Shown piece after piece: positions 25,127-34,040 of a stretch of 64,000 bases of DNA. Numbering within the stretch: the first letter of the stretch is position 1; each line of letters opens with the position of its first letter. The position numbers and the translations under genes were made by a program. Source of the DNA: Nitrospira japonica (GTDB lineage Bacteria > Nitrospirota > Nitrospiria > Nitrospirales > Nitrospiraceae); contig NZ_LT828648.1 of the NCBI RefSeq assembly GCF_900169565.1, positions 2,110,876 to 2,174,875 on the forward strand, read 5' to 3'. The notes below the pieces were generated by a model. That model was not told the DNA's origin, did not search any database, and saw only the letters and a program-made list of their open reading frames with translations.

Positions 25127-26812
25127 ATGACACGAGTTGCCTTGTACGCGCGCTATTCATCGGAAGGTCAGCGTGAGGCATCCATCGAGGACCAGTTTCG
25201 CAACTGCGAACAGTATTCGCAGCGGGAAAACCAATGGACTGTGATCTATCGCTATTTCGACAAGGCCATTTCAGGGGCTACGCACCATCGTGAGAGCTAT
25301 CAACAGATGCTGAAGGACGCCCAGGCAGCTTGTTTTGATGTCCTCCTCGTTGACGACTTATCTCGGCTGTCCCGTGACCAGGTTGAGACGGAAATGGTTC
25401 GACGACGCCTGGTTTACTGGGGCATACGACTGATTGGCGTTAGCGATGGCATCGATACGGCAAAAAGAGGCCATAAGGTAATCGCCAACTTCAAAGGGAT
25501 GATGAACGAGGTATTTCTCGACGATCTTCGAGACAAGACTCGCCGAGGAATGGTCGGACAGGTACTCAAAGGGTACCATGGTGGAGGGCGCATATTTGGC
25601 TATCGGCTTGTCCCACAATTACACCCTACCCAGCGAGACCCCTATGGTCAACCGATCCGCGTAGGCACACGGCTTGAGATTGACGAGGCCCAGGCCCGCT
25701 GGGTGAAATGGATTTTCGAACAGTACGCAGACGGTATGTCCCCAGTGAAAATAGTTGAGGAACTAAACCGTCGGAACGTACCCCCTCCTGGCATTGCATA
25801 CCGTCGCAGATCAACCAGGTCTCCCTCATGGTGTGCTAGTGCCCTTTACGGCAATGTGAAGTACGGCCTTGGGATGCTAAACAATCGTTTGTATAAAGGA
25901 GAAATGGTCTGGGGCAGGTCCCGTTGGGAAAAGGATCCAGACACTAAGAAAAAGCGCCGATTTCTCTGTGACGAAAGAGATTGGATCAAGCACAAAGACG
26001 AAAATTTGAGAATTGTAGACGACCAGCTATGGGAATGCGTAAAGCAACGGCAGGAATCCGTACATGATGCGAGTCTAGCTATTCGCGAAAAACTCCATGC
26101 AAATGCACGCACAGGCCGTGGACCCAAATACCTGTTCTCCGGTCTCCTGACTTGTGGCCAATGCGGCTATAGGTTTGTAATAATTGATCCGAGCCGGTAT
26201 GGGTGCTCCGGATGGAAGTATCGTGGTCTTTCAGTCTGCACCAATACCATCATGGCCTCGCGCAAACTTATCGAAAAGATCCTGTTGGAATCGATCAAGC
26301 ACGATCTCTTTACCCCAGAGCGAATTGCCGTATTTACGCGAGAGGCCAGTATGCTCTTGGCAAAGCGACAGCACGAGCAGAATTTAGTGCAGAATCGTCA
26401 ACCGGTGCGTCTTTCCCAGGTAGAGCAGGAAATCGAAAATCTACTAGCAGCTATAAAGGCAGGAATAGTTACACCGAGGACGAAGCATGAACTAGAAAAA
26501 GCTGAGGCCGAAAGGGAAGTGCTGATAAGGGCCAGCGAACTAGGGCGTCAGAGATCGGAGGAAATAGCATCCTTCCTGCCTAACGCGGTCGATCGATTCA
26601 AGACCCTTTTGGATGACCTTGCGGGTGCTTTGCAGGTGCATGTCGACAGGGCTCGGGGAATCCTTCGAGTGCTGCTTGGCGAAAAGATACTCCTGCATCC
26701 GACGTCAAACGGGGTAGAGCGGTTTTTGACTGCTGAAATCAGCGGGAATTACGCGGGGTTAGTGCGTTTGGCAACTGGAAAAAATAAGTTTGGTGGAGGG
26801 CAGGGGAGTTGA
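25127..26812 (+). CDS. Large serine recombinase (integrase) running into tRNA-Ala
   Basis: A 561-residue large serine recombinase. The catalytic domain has Ser11 in LYARYSSEGQREASIEDQF and DVLLVDDLSRLSRD; the recombinase domain follows, with GGGRIFGYRL and LNRRNVPPPG. A zinc ribbon is visible (LLTCGQCGYRF, then GCSGWKYRGLSVC), then a coiled coil near residues 420-470. GAGGTGA lies before the ATG. The last residues, FGGGQGS, are encoded by the attachment repeat and by the 3' half of tRNA-Ala on the other strand. In the excised circle the frame would instead continue into 11030-11102, so the present C terminus is a product of integration. Serine integrases more often target protein genes than tRNAs, which makes this site notable. 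Confidence 0.93.
   Translation: MTRVALYARYSSEGQREASIEDQFRNCEQYSQRENQWTVIYRYFDKAISGATHHRESYQQMLKDAQAACFDVLLVDDLSRLSRDQVETEMVRRRLVYWGIRLIGVSDGIDTAKRGHKVIANFKGMMNEVFLDDLRDKTRRGMVGQVLKGYHGGGRIFGYRLVPQLHPTQRDPYGQPIRVGTRLEIDEAQARWVKWIFEQYADGMSPVKIVEELNRRNVPPPGIAYRRRSTRSPSWCASALYGNVKYGLGMLNNRLYKGEMVWGRSRWEKDPDTKKKRRFLCDERDWIKHKDENLRIVDDQLWECVKQRQESVHDASLAIREKLHANARTGRGPKYLFSGLLTCGQCGYRFVIIDPSRYGCSGWKYRGLSVCTNTIMASRKLIEKILLESIKHDLFTPERIAVFTREASMLLAKRQHEQNLVQNRQPVRLSQVEQEIENLLAAIKAGIVTPRTKHELEKAEAEREVLIRASELGRQRSEEIASFLPNAVDRFKTLLDDLAGALQVHVDRARGILRVLLGEKILLHPTSNGVERFLTAEISGNYAGLVRLATGKNKFGGGQGS
26789..26802 (+). repeat. Proposed right attachment core (attR)
   Basis: Identical to 11016-11029. It overlaps codons 555-559 of the integrase and the complement of the last 12 bases of tRNA-Ala including CCA. 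Crossover here leaves the tRNA sequence unchanged. Confidence 0.7.
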
Positions 26813-26866
26813 ACCCCCGACCCCTACGTTGCGAACGTAGTGCTCTCCCAACTGAGCTAGCCCCCC
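26791..26866 (-). tRNA. tRNA-Ala (anticodon CGC)
   Basis: A 76-base tRNA on the reverse strand. The acceptor arm is GGGGGGC paired with GCCCTCC (one G-T pair), with an encoded ACCA end. The D arm is GCTC/GAGC. The anticodon stem CTACG/CGTAG encloses TTCGCAA, giving anticodon CGC (Ala, codon GCG), and GGTTCAA is in the T arm. It serves as the integration site of the element. Confidence 0.96.
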
Positions 26867-26882
26867 ACACGAGATGACGGAC

Positions 26883-26981
26883 AGGAGATGCGAGCATGGA
26901 ACCCGCAAGGTTGGCTACGCATTATTGCGCAGGCGCTGATTGCGGTAAGGAGAACGGGGAGGAGTCAGGCTCGCATCTCCT
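26883..26981. repeat. 13-bp inverted repeat in the tRNA-Ala 5' leader
   Basis: Perfect arms at 26883-26895 (AGGAGATGCGAGC) and 26969-26981 enclose 73 bases that hold a nested CCGCAA/TTGCGG pair and a CGCA-TTAT-TGCG hairpin. The arms lie between a TATAAT box and the tRNA gene. The fold suggests a structured leader or a small RNA. It lacks the signature motifs of SRP RNA. Confidence 0.5.
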
Positions 26982-26990
26982 TGCCCGCGC

Positions 26991-26996
26991 ATTATA
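26991..26996 (-). promoter_or_regulatory. Likely -10 box for tRNA-Ala leader
   Basis: Reverse-strand TATAAT, preceded by TTGTG, with no good -35 at the usual spacing. A start near 26984 would put the 13-bp inverted repeat at the very beginning of the tRNA precursor. Confidence 0.4.
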
Positions 26997-27079
26997 CACA
27001 AGCCGACCGCCGGCTGCTACGGGGGAATGATAGAGACTTGCCGGCGCAGGGCGGGCCGGAGTGAGTCATCCGGCGGCCA

Positions 27080-27424
27080 TCACCGGCGGTGCCCGTGTTT
27101 TCTGTATACCACCTGGACTCGGTCAAGAAAGTCATCGAGCCTGTCGGTCTGTTGTGTGATGGCGGGACGGTCTTCGCGAATCGCCGCTTGTTCGAGCACC
27201 TCTCCGATCTCGCTGATCGTGTTAAACCCATATCCGCCGCCATCGCCCTTCATGCGATGACCCAGCAGGCGTACGGTTTTGAAATCGCTTTCGTCAAGGG
27301 CGGTGCGAAGCGTGCCCACATCGCGGCGTCTGTTCCTCATGAAGACCGGGACGATCTCTTCCAAATCGGGATCAATCGTCACGGTAATGAAGTCGGGGTC
27401 GGACTGTTGAGCAGGCTGTGTCAT
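27080..27424 (-). CDS. HPt-domain phosphotransfer protein
   Basis: A 114-residue histidine phosphotransfer protein. The phosphorylatable His56 sits in [17 protein letters not shown], inside a helix bundle typical of HPt domains. The ATG overlaps the stop of the upstream hybrid kinase (ATGA), so the two are stoichiometrically coupled. It should carry phosphate from the kinase's receiver domains to a final regulator, most simply the receiver proteins encoded just upstream. Confidence 0.88.
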   Translation of the reverse strand: MTQPAQQSDPDFITVTIDPDLEEIVPVFMRNRRRDVGTLRTALDESDFKTVRLLGHRMKGDGGGYGFNTISEIGEVLEQAAIREDRPAITQQTDRLDDFLDRVQVVYRKHGHRR

Positions 27425-29709
27425 GATCGAAGCCCCTGGCAGGCCTGAAGAACCTCAAGAAGTGTCTGCTTCCGGACCGGTTTGGTCATGTGGGCGTTGC
27501 AACCAGACTGAAGAATCCGCTCGCCCTCCTCTTTGAGAGCCAGGGCCGTCAATGCGACGATTTGAGTGGGGGGCAGATCATGGTCCGCTTCCCAGGCACG
27601 AATCGTCCTGGTGGCTTCGTATCCGTCCATCACGGGCATTTGCATATCCATGAGGATCAAGTCATAGCGCCCGCTCTTGAACTTGTCGACGCCGGCTGCG
27701 CCGTCGTCCGCGATGTCCATGCGGTACGGTGTGTGCTTGAGATACGAGCGAATCAGGAATTGGTTGTCGGGGGAATCTTCCACCAGCAGGATGTGCAGGG
27801 GGCGCGTTGAATTGGGCAACGCCGCGACCTGCGGAGGAGCCGAACGGGCCGCCGTCGGATTCTTTTTTCGATCGAGGGCGATGCTGATGGTCTGCAACAA
27901 ATCGGAGCGCCGGATGGGTTTGACCATATATCCACCCAGGCCCATGTCATAGGTCCGTGCAATGTCATCGGCCCATTGATGAGAGGCGAGCATGACGATG
28001 GTCAATCCTTCCGCAAGGTGTGCTTGCCGGATCTGCTCGACGACGGCGAATCCGTCCATGTCCGGCATGCGGCAGTCGAGGAGCATCAGTTGATAGGGTT
28101 GAGATGCATCTGAGGCGCCTCGCAGTTCATCCACTGCGTCCTTTCCGTTGGACGCATCCGTTACCACGGCATTCCAAGATGCCAGTGTTTCCTTGAGAAT
28201 GGTGCGGTTGGCCGGATGGTCGTCAACGACCAATGTCCTGACGTTGCACAGGTCGATGGGGATCAGCGGGCTTGCGGGACCGGTCCGGCGTTGGATCCCG
28301 AGATGTACGGAACAATGAAAGGTGCTTCCTCGTCCGACCGTGCTTTCAACCCAGATATGTCCGTGCATGAGCTTGGCCAGTTGCCTGGAGATGGTCAGGC
28401 CCAGACCGGTTCCCCCGTATTTTCGGCTGGTCGAAGCGTGGGCCTGTGTAAAACTCTCAAAAATGGTTTCGAACATATCTTCGGGAACGCCGATGCCGGT
28501 ATCGGTCACGGAGAACCGAATCGCCCCGGGGGAATCCTTGTCGCGGTCATTCGTCACTTCGACGACGATGGATCCGCTGTCCGTGAATTTGATGGCGTTG
28601 CTGATGAGGTTGATCAGGATCTGGTGAAGGCGATTGGGGTCTCCGATCAACGCACAGGGGACATCCGGAGAAAGATGGCAGGCCAGTTCGAGCCCTTTTT
28701 CGTTTGCCCGCATCGCCAGAATCTCAATCGCCTTTTCGACGAGATCGTTGAGATCGAACTCGATGGCTTCGAGTTCGATGTGGCCGGCTTCGACCTTTGA
28801 CAGGTCGAGAATGTCATTGATGAGCATCAGGAGGTTGCTGCCGGCCCGCCGGAAGGTCCGAAGATATTTCCGCTGTTCCGGGGTGAGGTCTGTTTCCCAA
28901 AGCAGGTCGGCCATGCCGATGATGGTATTCATGGGCGTCCGAATTTCGTGGCTGACGCTGGCCAGGAACTCGCTCTTGGCTTTGCTGGCGACTTCTGCCG
29001 CTTCCTTTGCAAGACGCAGGTCGGTTTCCGTCTGCCGCCGCTCGGCCGCTTCGAGCGCCAGGGTGACCATCGTCGCCAGGGAGCTGGTGAATTGCTCCTC
29101 ATAGACCGTCCATTGGCGAGATCCTCCGACGTGCTCCGTGCAAAGGACGCCCACGACTCGGCCTTTCTGCCTGATGGGGGCGTCCAACATGGCGCCGATA
29201 TCCAGCGGGACCAGATAGTCGGTCAGGAACTCCCTGGTTCGAGGATCCCGATGCGCGTCGTGCGCCGCAATGGCCCACTCTTCGGTAATCAACGCTCGAA
29301 AATATGCGGGATGGTCCGAAGCATGGAGGACGGATCCGGCGCTGTGAGACCGGTCGGTCGCTCGAAACAGGTCCATCAGGGTAATCGACGTGCGATGCTC
29401 GTCGAACAGCCAGATGCTCGTCCGTTCGGCATGAAGAAGCTGCGCGCAGGCTTCGGTGATCACACGAAACGCTTGCTCGAGTTCCCCGCTGTTGAGGCCT
29501 TCACTCTGCGAGAGTTTTCGCAACGTGTTCTGGTAGCGGCTCAAGAGGGTCGTCGGATCGTCGGAAGATGCACGTGGGGGGCGTTTCTTTGGAGATGCCG
29601 ACTTTGCTTGGATCTTAGGCTGCCGGGCGGGCGGTGGAAGAGAAGGGCGCGATATGCGTCGAGGGGTGTTGCGTTCTTGCCGAGTCGAGGGGCGTTGATG
29701 GCGTGCCAT
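27421..29709 (-). CDS. Hybrid histidine kinase: GAF, HisKA, HATPase, two receivers
   Basis: A 762-residue soluble sensor kinase. A basic, Pro-rich N terminus (about 1-50) precedes a GAF domain (about 70-225), then HisKA with His254 in [14 protein letters not shown]. The HATPase has [19 protein letters not shown] and [11 protein letters not shown]. Two receivers follow ([11 protein letters not shown] with [11 protein letters not shown], then [10 protein letters not shown] with [11 protein letters not shown]). No membrane segment is seen, so it senses a cytoplasmic signal, probably through GAF. It is the core of a phosphorelay with the overlapping HPt gene. The architecture resembles BarA/ArcB relays. 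Confidence 0.93.
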   Translation of the reverse strand: MARHQRPSTRQERNTPRRISRPSLPPPARQPKIQAKSASPKKRPPRASSDDPTTLLSRYQNTLRKLSQSEGLNSGELEQAFRVITEACAQLLHAERTSIWLFDEHRTSITLMDLFRATDRSHSAGSVLHASDHPAYFRALITEEWAIAAHDAHRDPRTREFLTDYLVPLDIGAMLDAPIRQKGRVVGVLCTEHVGGSRQWTVYEEQFTSSLATMVTLALEAAERRQTETDLRLAKEAAEVASKAKSEFLASVSHEIRTPMNTIIGMADLLWETDLTPEQRKYLRTFRRAGSNLLMLINDILDLSKVEAGHIELEAIEFDLNDLVEKAIEILAMRANEKGLELACHLSPDVPCALIGDPNRLHQILINLISNAIKFTDSGSIVVEVTNDRDKDSPGAIRFSVTDTGIGVPEDMFETIFESFTQAHASTSRKYGGTGLGLTISRQLAKLMHGHIWVESTVGRGSTFHCSVHLGIQRRTGPASPLIPIDLCNVRTLVVDDHPANRTILKETLASWNAVVTDASNGKDAVDELRGASDASQPYQLMLLDCRMPDMDGFAVVEQIRQAHLAEGLTIVMLASHQWADDIARTYDMGLGGYMVKPIRRSDLLQTISIALDRKKNPTAARSAPPQVAALPNSTRPLHILLVEDSPDNQFLIRSYLKHTPYRMDIADDGAAGVDKFKSGRYDLILMDMQMPVMDGYEATRTIRAWEADHDLPPTQIVALTALALKEEGERILQSGCNAHMTKPVRKQTLLEVLQACQGLRS

Positions 29710-29753
29710 GTCCGTCCCGAATCATTCCTGAAAATGGTCCGGTGATGCCGAGT

Positions 29754-30758
29754 CTACTCTTCGTGCGAATGGGGAACGAGGGACAGTATTCCCGCCTGTT
29801 TAGCGCGGTTTCGGCCTTCCTGTTTGGCCTGATAGAGCGCTTGATCGGCGGCCTTAATGAGGTCGGTCTGGGAGGCGCTTCGATTCGGAATGGTGCTGGC
29901 GTATCCCACACTGATGGTCATGACGTCTCCCTCGGAATGGGTGATGCCGAGAGATTCGATCCGCCGGCGGAGTGTTTCCGCCACTTGGGCCGCGCCTTCC
30001 GTCGTCGTACCGGGAAGAACGACCACAAACTCGTCCCCTCCGTAGCGTGCGACCAGGTCGCCGGGCCGGTTGACCGCCCCCGAAATCGCGTTGGCGACCT
30101 GCCGCAGGCATTCATCGCCGACCGTATGTCCTTGGGTGTCGTTGTACGACTTGAAGCGGTCGATATCGAGCATGATCAGCGACAACGGCGTGGATTCACG
30201 AACGGCGCGCCGCCATTCTTGATCCAGAAAGTCATCGAACTGCCGCCGGTTGGTGATGCCGGTCAAACCGTCGAGACAAGACAGCCGAAGCAGCATCTGA
30301 TTGGCTTCCTGGAGCTGGCGCATGACCTCCAAGAGTTCCTGCTCGTGGGCCCGGCGTCGTTCAATCTCATGGACGAGACGGAGCACGGAGCGCACTCGGG
30401 TCAACAATTCGATCTTGTTGATGGGCTTGGCGATGTAATCCAGCGCGCCGGCGGCAAAGGCCAATTGGAGGTCGACGGGGTCGGTTTTGACCGTCACCAT
30501 AATGATCGGCGTGTCGCGGTACCGCTCGACGGCCTTGATCTGGCGGCAGGCTTCGATGCCGTTCATCTCCGGCATGACGATGTCCATGAGGATCAGATCG
30601 ATGCGACCGGCGCTCTGTTTGCCGCCTTCCATCCCGAGCAGACGGAACGCCGTGGTGGCGGATTCTGCCGAGAGGATATGATCGTATCCGGCGGCGGACA
30701 AGATCGACTGCAACAGCGCGCGATCGTCGGGAGAGTCGTCAATGATCAGGATGCTCAT
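29754..30758 (-). CDS. Receiver-GGDEF diguanylate cyclase
   Basis: A 334-residue response regulator with a receiver domain ([11 protein letters not shown], phospho-Asp in [13 protein letters not shown]) and a GGDEF domain containing the full active motif in [13 protein letters not shown]. The inhibitory site RPGD lies five residues before GGDEF, so product feedback is expected. It makes c-di-GMP when activated. It is adjacent to the hybrid kinase and a second receiver gene on the same strand, so it is a likely output of that relay. PilZ proteins elsewhere in the window are possible receptors. Confidence 0.92.
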   Translation of the reverse strand: MSILIIDDSPDDRALLQSILSAAGYDHILSAESATTAFRLLGMEGGKQSAGRIDLILMDIVMPEMNGIEACRQIKAVERYRDTPIIMVTVKTDPVDLQLAFAAGALDYIAKPINKIELLTRVRSVLRLVHEIERRRAHEQELLEVMRQLQEANQMLLRLSCLDGLTGITNRRQFDDFLDQEWRRAVRESTPLSLIMLDIDRFKSYNDTQGHTVGDECLRQVANAISGAVNRPGDLVARYGGDEFVVVLPGTTTEGAAQVAETLRRRIESLGITHSEGDVMTISVGYASTIPNRSASQTDLIKAADQALYQAKQEGRNRAKQAGILSLVPHSHEE

Positions 30759-30803
30759 GGGGCAACGCCTCAGGGATTGGAAATGATTGAAAAATCCTAG
30801 CAG

Positions 30804-31442
30804 CTAATCCGGATAAACACCAGGATAAAGCCGTTTGATACAGGGAAGGCAGAGTCCATGGCTGAACTCAGCCTCGGAATGTTGGCTGAGATACTCCTCC
30901 AATTGCTGCCAGAACCCTCCGTCATTGCGGATCTTTTTGCAGGATGCGCAAATGGGAATCAGCCCTCGGAGCACCTTGACCTCGCGGAGGGCGCGCTGCA
31001 GTTCCTCATTGCTTCGTTGCAACTCCAACTCGTGGGCCTTCCGCCGGTCGGTTTCCTGCTTGAGCGCCAATGCCGACGAAACGCGCGCCAGCAGTTCCAC
31101 GCTCTGTACCGGTTTGTTGATGTAGTCGTTGGCCCCCGCCGCAAAGGCGGCCTTGAGGTTTGAGAGATCATTGTCCGCCGTTACCATGATGACGGGAACG
31201 TCACGCAGGTCGGCACAGGTCTTGATTTGCCTGCAGGCTTCGACCCCGTCCTGTTCCGGCATCAGCACATCCATGAGTACGAGATCGACTCTCGGGTCCG
31301 TTCCTCGGGCGGCGGGATCCAGGAGTTTCCATGCCGACTTCGCGGAGTCGGCGCACAAAATGTCGGTATGACCTGCTTTGTCGAGAATGGAGGAAAGGAG
31401 CGCGCGCTGGTCCGAAGAATCGTCGACGATGAGGATGCTCAT
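30804..31442 (-). CDS. Receiver protein with Cys-rich C-terminal segment
   Basis: A 212-residue protein. Its N-terminal receiver (ILIVDDSSDQR, LVLMDVLMPEQDG, KPVQSVELL) is closely related to that of the adjacent diguanylate cyclase. It is followed by a coiled coil (DRRKAHELELQRSNEELQRA) and a C-terminal segment, GLIPICASCKKIRNDGGFW then HGLCLPCIKRLYP. The two CxxC pairs probably bind zinc. This tail is common in two-component proteins of environmental bacteria and has no known activity. It may be a phosphate sink or a partner of the cyclase. Confidence 0.88.
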   Translation of the reverse strand: MSILIVDDSSDQRALLSSILDKAGHTDILCADSAKSAWKLLDPAARGTDPRVDLVLMDVLMPEQDGVEACRQIKTCADLRDVPVIMVTADNDLSNLKAAFAAGANDYINKPVQSVELLARVSSALALKQETDRRKAHELELQRSNEELQRALREVKVLRGLIPICASCKKIRNDGGFWQQLEEYLSQHSEAEFSHGLCLPCIKRLYPGVYPD

Positions 31443-31560
31443 GATGGCCCCATGTGAGCTGCAGTGTGGCGACGCAAGGCGTCGATGGAGAGAAACGCCA
31501 GGAAAAGTATAGCAGGCAGAAGTAGGGAGGAAAGAAAAACGTGAAGTCGTGAAATTCGAG

Positions 31561-32007
31561 CTACTGCAGCTTGGCCCGCACGAGGTCGCTGACCTGTTTG
31601 CCGTCGACAGGTTGGCCGCCGAGGCGGCTCATGACGGCCTTCATGACCGCACCCATGTCCTTCAATGAGGCCGCCCCGGTGTCTCGGATGACGTTCGAAA
31701 CGACCTCGGCCAGCTCCTCCTGGGTGAGGGCTTTGGGGAGGTACGATTCAATAATGGAAATTTCCTGCCGCTCCTTCGCGGCGAGTTCACTTCGGTTGCC
31801 CTTCTCGTATTGCTCGACCGATTCCTTGCGCTGCTTGATCATGGTGGTCATGATCCGGCTCATCTCGGCGTCGTCGAGGTCCTTTTTAACTTCCACTTCC
31901 TTATTGAGGACTGCCGCTTTGATCATGCGGATGACATCCATGCGGAGCTGATCGCGGGCTTTCATGGCCTGCTTCAAATCTTCTGAAAGGCGGTCGCGTA
32001 GTGACAT
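31561..32007 (-). CDS. yqeY: GatB/YqeY domain protein
   Basis: A 148-residue stand-alone YqeY protein. MSLRDRLSEDLKQAMKARDQ, IRMIKAAVLNKEVE, the EISIIESYLPKALTQEEL block and GQPVDGKQVSDLVRAKL cover the whole family length. The domain is shared with the C terminus of GatB amidotransferase and is thought to help tRNA-related recognition; the function of the stand-alone form is not settled. No operon partner is apparent. Confidence 0.9.
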   Translation of the reverse strand: MSLRDRLSEDLKQAMKARDQLRMDVIRMIKAAVLNKEVEVKKDLDDAEMSRIMTTMIKQRKESVEQYEKGNRSELAAKERQEISIIESYLPKALTQEELAEVVSNVIRDTGAASLKDMGAVMKAVMSRLGGQPVDGKQVSDLVRAKLQ

Positions 32008-32242
32008 GATGAATCAGGGGGCATGGGGCAAATGTGCCGCCAGGATAGCGCGAGACCCCAGGCCAGTCAATCCGGGATCGGAGAAGCCGGACGTAAATCG
32101 TGCTACATGCGGATCAGGAGGTGGCGTTGAGATTGTGGGACAGGATATGATACCCGATGTCTGTCAGCGGCGATGGGACTGTCGCCGGATCCGGCGGAAC
32201 GGTCGGAGGGAAACGGACAAAGCCTCATGGAGGAGCACAGCT

Positions 32243-32461
32243 ATGGCGAGCGAGACATCTGAACACGAGCGTGTTCGTAGAATCGGCGTTGCGTTGGTGG
32301 TTTCGGCGGTGATGCTGGCAACAGCCGGCTGTTCCAGCGAGCAGCCGAAACCGATGCCGCAGCCGACGCCGGATCAAGTCCGAAGCCACGGCGATCGGAC
32401 GTTCGACAAGCTCAAGCAGGAAGAACAGGAACGGGGCGCGCAGCCGTCGGCTCCGCGGTAG
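32243..32461 (+). CDS. Small lipoprotein
   Basis: A 72-residue protein beginning at ATG 32243 with GGAGGAG 7 bases upstream; longer upstream frames lack a signal. The basic N terminus and hydrophobic helix (RIGVALVVSAVMLATAGC) end in a lipobox with the Cys in AGCSSEQ. The mature part is only about 40 residues, Pro- and Gln-rich and charged. No function is recognised. It is convergent with the MFS transporter gene. Confidence 0.7.
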   Translation: MASETSEHERVRRIGVALVVSAVMLATAGCSSEQPKPMPQPTPDQVRSHGDRTFDKLKQEEQERGAQPSAPR

Positions 32462-32463
32462 CC

Positions 32464-33867
32464 CTACCTGCCGAGTCGCAGGAGCGGACTTGCGATCCAT
32501 TGCTGTATGTGGCGCACCGGTGTCAGCAGCGGAAGCTCCAGGAGCAGCCGCGAGAGCGGGGCCTGTTCGACTGCGCGGGGTTCGTGAAATTGTCTCATCA
32601 GTCCGACGGAAATCAGCAACCTCAGCACGCCTGATACGAAAAATACGACCGGCAGACTCGATCCCCATGACCATCCCGCCCATTCAAACCGTGAAGGCAG
32701 GGCCGCGATGAGCCAGCTTCCCATCAGCGCGCCGCAGCACCATCCGACGGCATTGAGGGTACTATACACGGCGACGGCCGTGGCACGATCCTCCTCCGGT
32801 ACCGCGTCGAACACGTAGTTTTGAAGTCCCAGCGCCAATCCGGCCCAGATCATGCCGGAAAAGAAATTCACTCCCATGATGAAGATCGCGTTCGTCGTCA
32901 CCATGTAGAACATGGGCAGTATGGGCACGATGAACCCGGTGATCGAAAGGAGCGCCTTGTTCCCGAATCGATCCGCGAATCGGCCCCACCCCTGCAAGGT
33001 CAACAGTTGTCCGAGCACGCCGGCGGCAAGCCATGCTCCGTAGGTCAGATAAGAAAAATGAAGGTCGCGGAGCATGTAGAGTACGAAATAGGGGCCGGCA
33101 ATCAGCACGGCCAGATGCATCAAGCTGGAAAACAGCAGGAAGCGGCGAAAACTTCGGCTCGAGTTCCGCAAAAACACTCGAAACCCTTCATGGCCTGAAC
33201 GAGGCTCCCGATGCGGAAGGTCCGGGACCGGCCGGAGCGCGGCTGCCGAAAACAGTCGCGCCGTTCCTGCGGCAAGAAAGATGAGCACGAAGCCGATCCA
33301 TGCCGTATGGCGAGGCCAGAGACTGAGCAGCCCGCCCGCGGCGCACAGCGCGCCGAAACTGACGGCGGCGACGATCGACGCACGACGGGCAAAATAGGCC
33401 CCCCGTTCGTGCTGATCGAGGTGGTCCGCAATGAAGCTCGTCCACGTGGGAGCCGTGAAATGGTTGCAGGCAAAATATATGGCGGCGCCCATGATGAGCA
33501 GCCAGGGACCCCAGGCCGGAAACGCCAGGGGAAGCAGGAGAATCGGTATCCAGGAGAGAGCCTGCCCGACGGTCCCGAGCCGGACCAGTGATTTGCGATC
33601 CGGGAAACAGCGCAGCAGCTTTACCGAGGCCAACTGGGCGGTGGTGCCGATCAGCTGCGGAAGCGCCGACAGGATTCCAAGCTGAAACGGCCCGGCGTGC
33701 AGGAGCAAGGCAAACGCGGATAGGAAGTGTTCCCCACTGCCCTGCGTGACGGCCTGAGAGGCTCCGTCGAGCAAGCCATACCGCCGGCAGCGCAAGCGAT
33801 CATGTTCTGAAGTCCGAGGGGCTGACGCTGAGCCTGGAGGCGAGGCAAGGTCTTGGGGACCGCGCAA
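32464..33867 (-). CDS. MFS transporter
   Basis: A 467-residue major facilitator protein with about 12 hydrophobic helices. After a cytoplasmic N-terminal arm, the first helices include SAFALLLHAGPFQLGILSAL. The loop between helices 2 and 3 (FPDRKSLVRLG) and the equivalent in the second half (GRFADRFGNKALL) carry the MFS A-like motif. A TTG 33867 start is the outermost; an internal start may be correct because the first 30 residues look poorly conserved. Substrate cannot be told. It is transcribed away from the exported protein at 34041. Confidence 0.85.
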   Translation of the reverse strand: MRGPQDLASPPGSASAPRTSEHDRLRCRRYGLLDGASQAVTQGSGEHFLSAFALLLHAGPFQLGILSALPQLIGTTAQLASVKLLRCFPDRKSLVRLGTVGQALSWIPILLLPLAFPAWGPWLLIMGAAIYFACNHFTAPTWTSFIADHLDQHERGAYFARRASIVAAVSFGALCAAGGLLSLWPRHTAWIGFVLIFLAAGTARLFSAAALRPVPDLPHREPRSGHEGFRVFLRNSSRSFRRFLLFSSLMHLAVLIAGPYFVLYMLRDLHFSYLTYGAWLAAGVLGQLLTLQGWGRFADRFGNKALLSITGFIVPILPMFYMVTTNAIFIMGVNFFSGMIWAGLALGLQNYVFDAVPEEDRATAVAVYSTLNAVGWCCGALMGSWLIAALPSRFEWAGWSWGSSLPVVFFVSGVLRLLISVGLMRQFHEPRAVEQAPLSRLLLELPLLTPVRHIQQWIASPLLRLGR

Positions 33868-34040
33868 AGAAATGTCTCATTTATTAGGGTTTCGCATACC
33901 TTACCATAAGGGCCGAGCGCGCGCCATTTGGGGTAGCCGGTGAGTCGATCGTCCGCGGACGGGTTGACCCGGAGACTTCCGCCCGATACGATAAATACGA
34001 TGGGTGAGAGCCTAAGGTGACGCCTCGACGTGGTGAAACC

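Larger units (their letters stand above)
11016..26802 (+). mobile_element. Integrated element at tRNA-Ala carrying defence-like and phage packaging genes
   Basis: About 15.8 kb bounded by a perfect 14-bp direct repeat, the right copy of which covers the 3' end of tRNA-Ala(CGC). It contains a large serine recombinase at the right edge, terminase small and large subunits, an XkdF-like phage protein and several cargo operons. Composition is visibly more AT-rich than the following 20 kb. No portal, capsid or tail genes are present, so it is a phage-derived satellite or remnant rather than a complete prophage. The boundaries are inferred from the repeat and from the integrase reading frame. Confidence 0.72.

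Noticed and set aside
26883-26981. Structured leader as SRP RNA or 6S RNA
   Set aside because: The GGAAGGAAGCAG-type apical motif of SRP RNA is absent and the length is too short for 6S RNA.
29634-30800. 388-codon forward open frame opposite the diguanylate cyclase and kinase genes
   Set aside because: It is antisense to genes with clear receiver, GGDEF and kinase motifs, in GC-rich DNA where long antisense frames are common. Its sequence shows no domain pattern.
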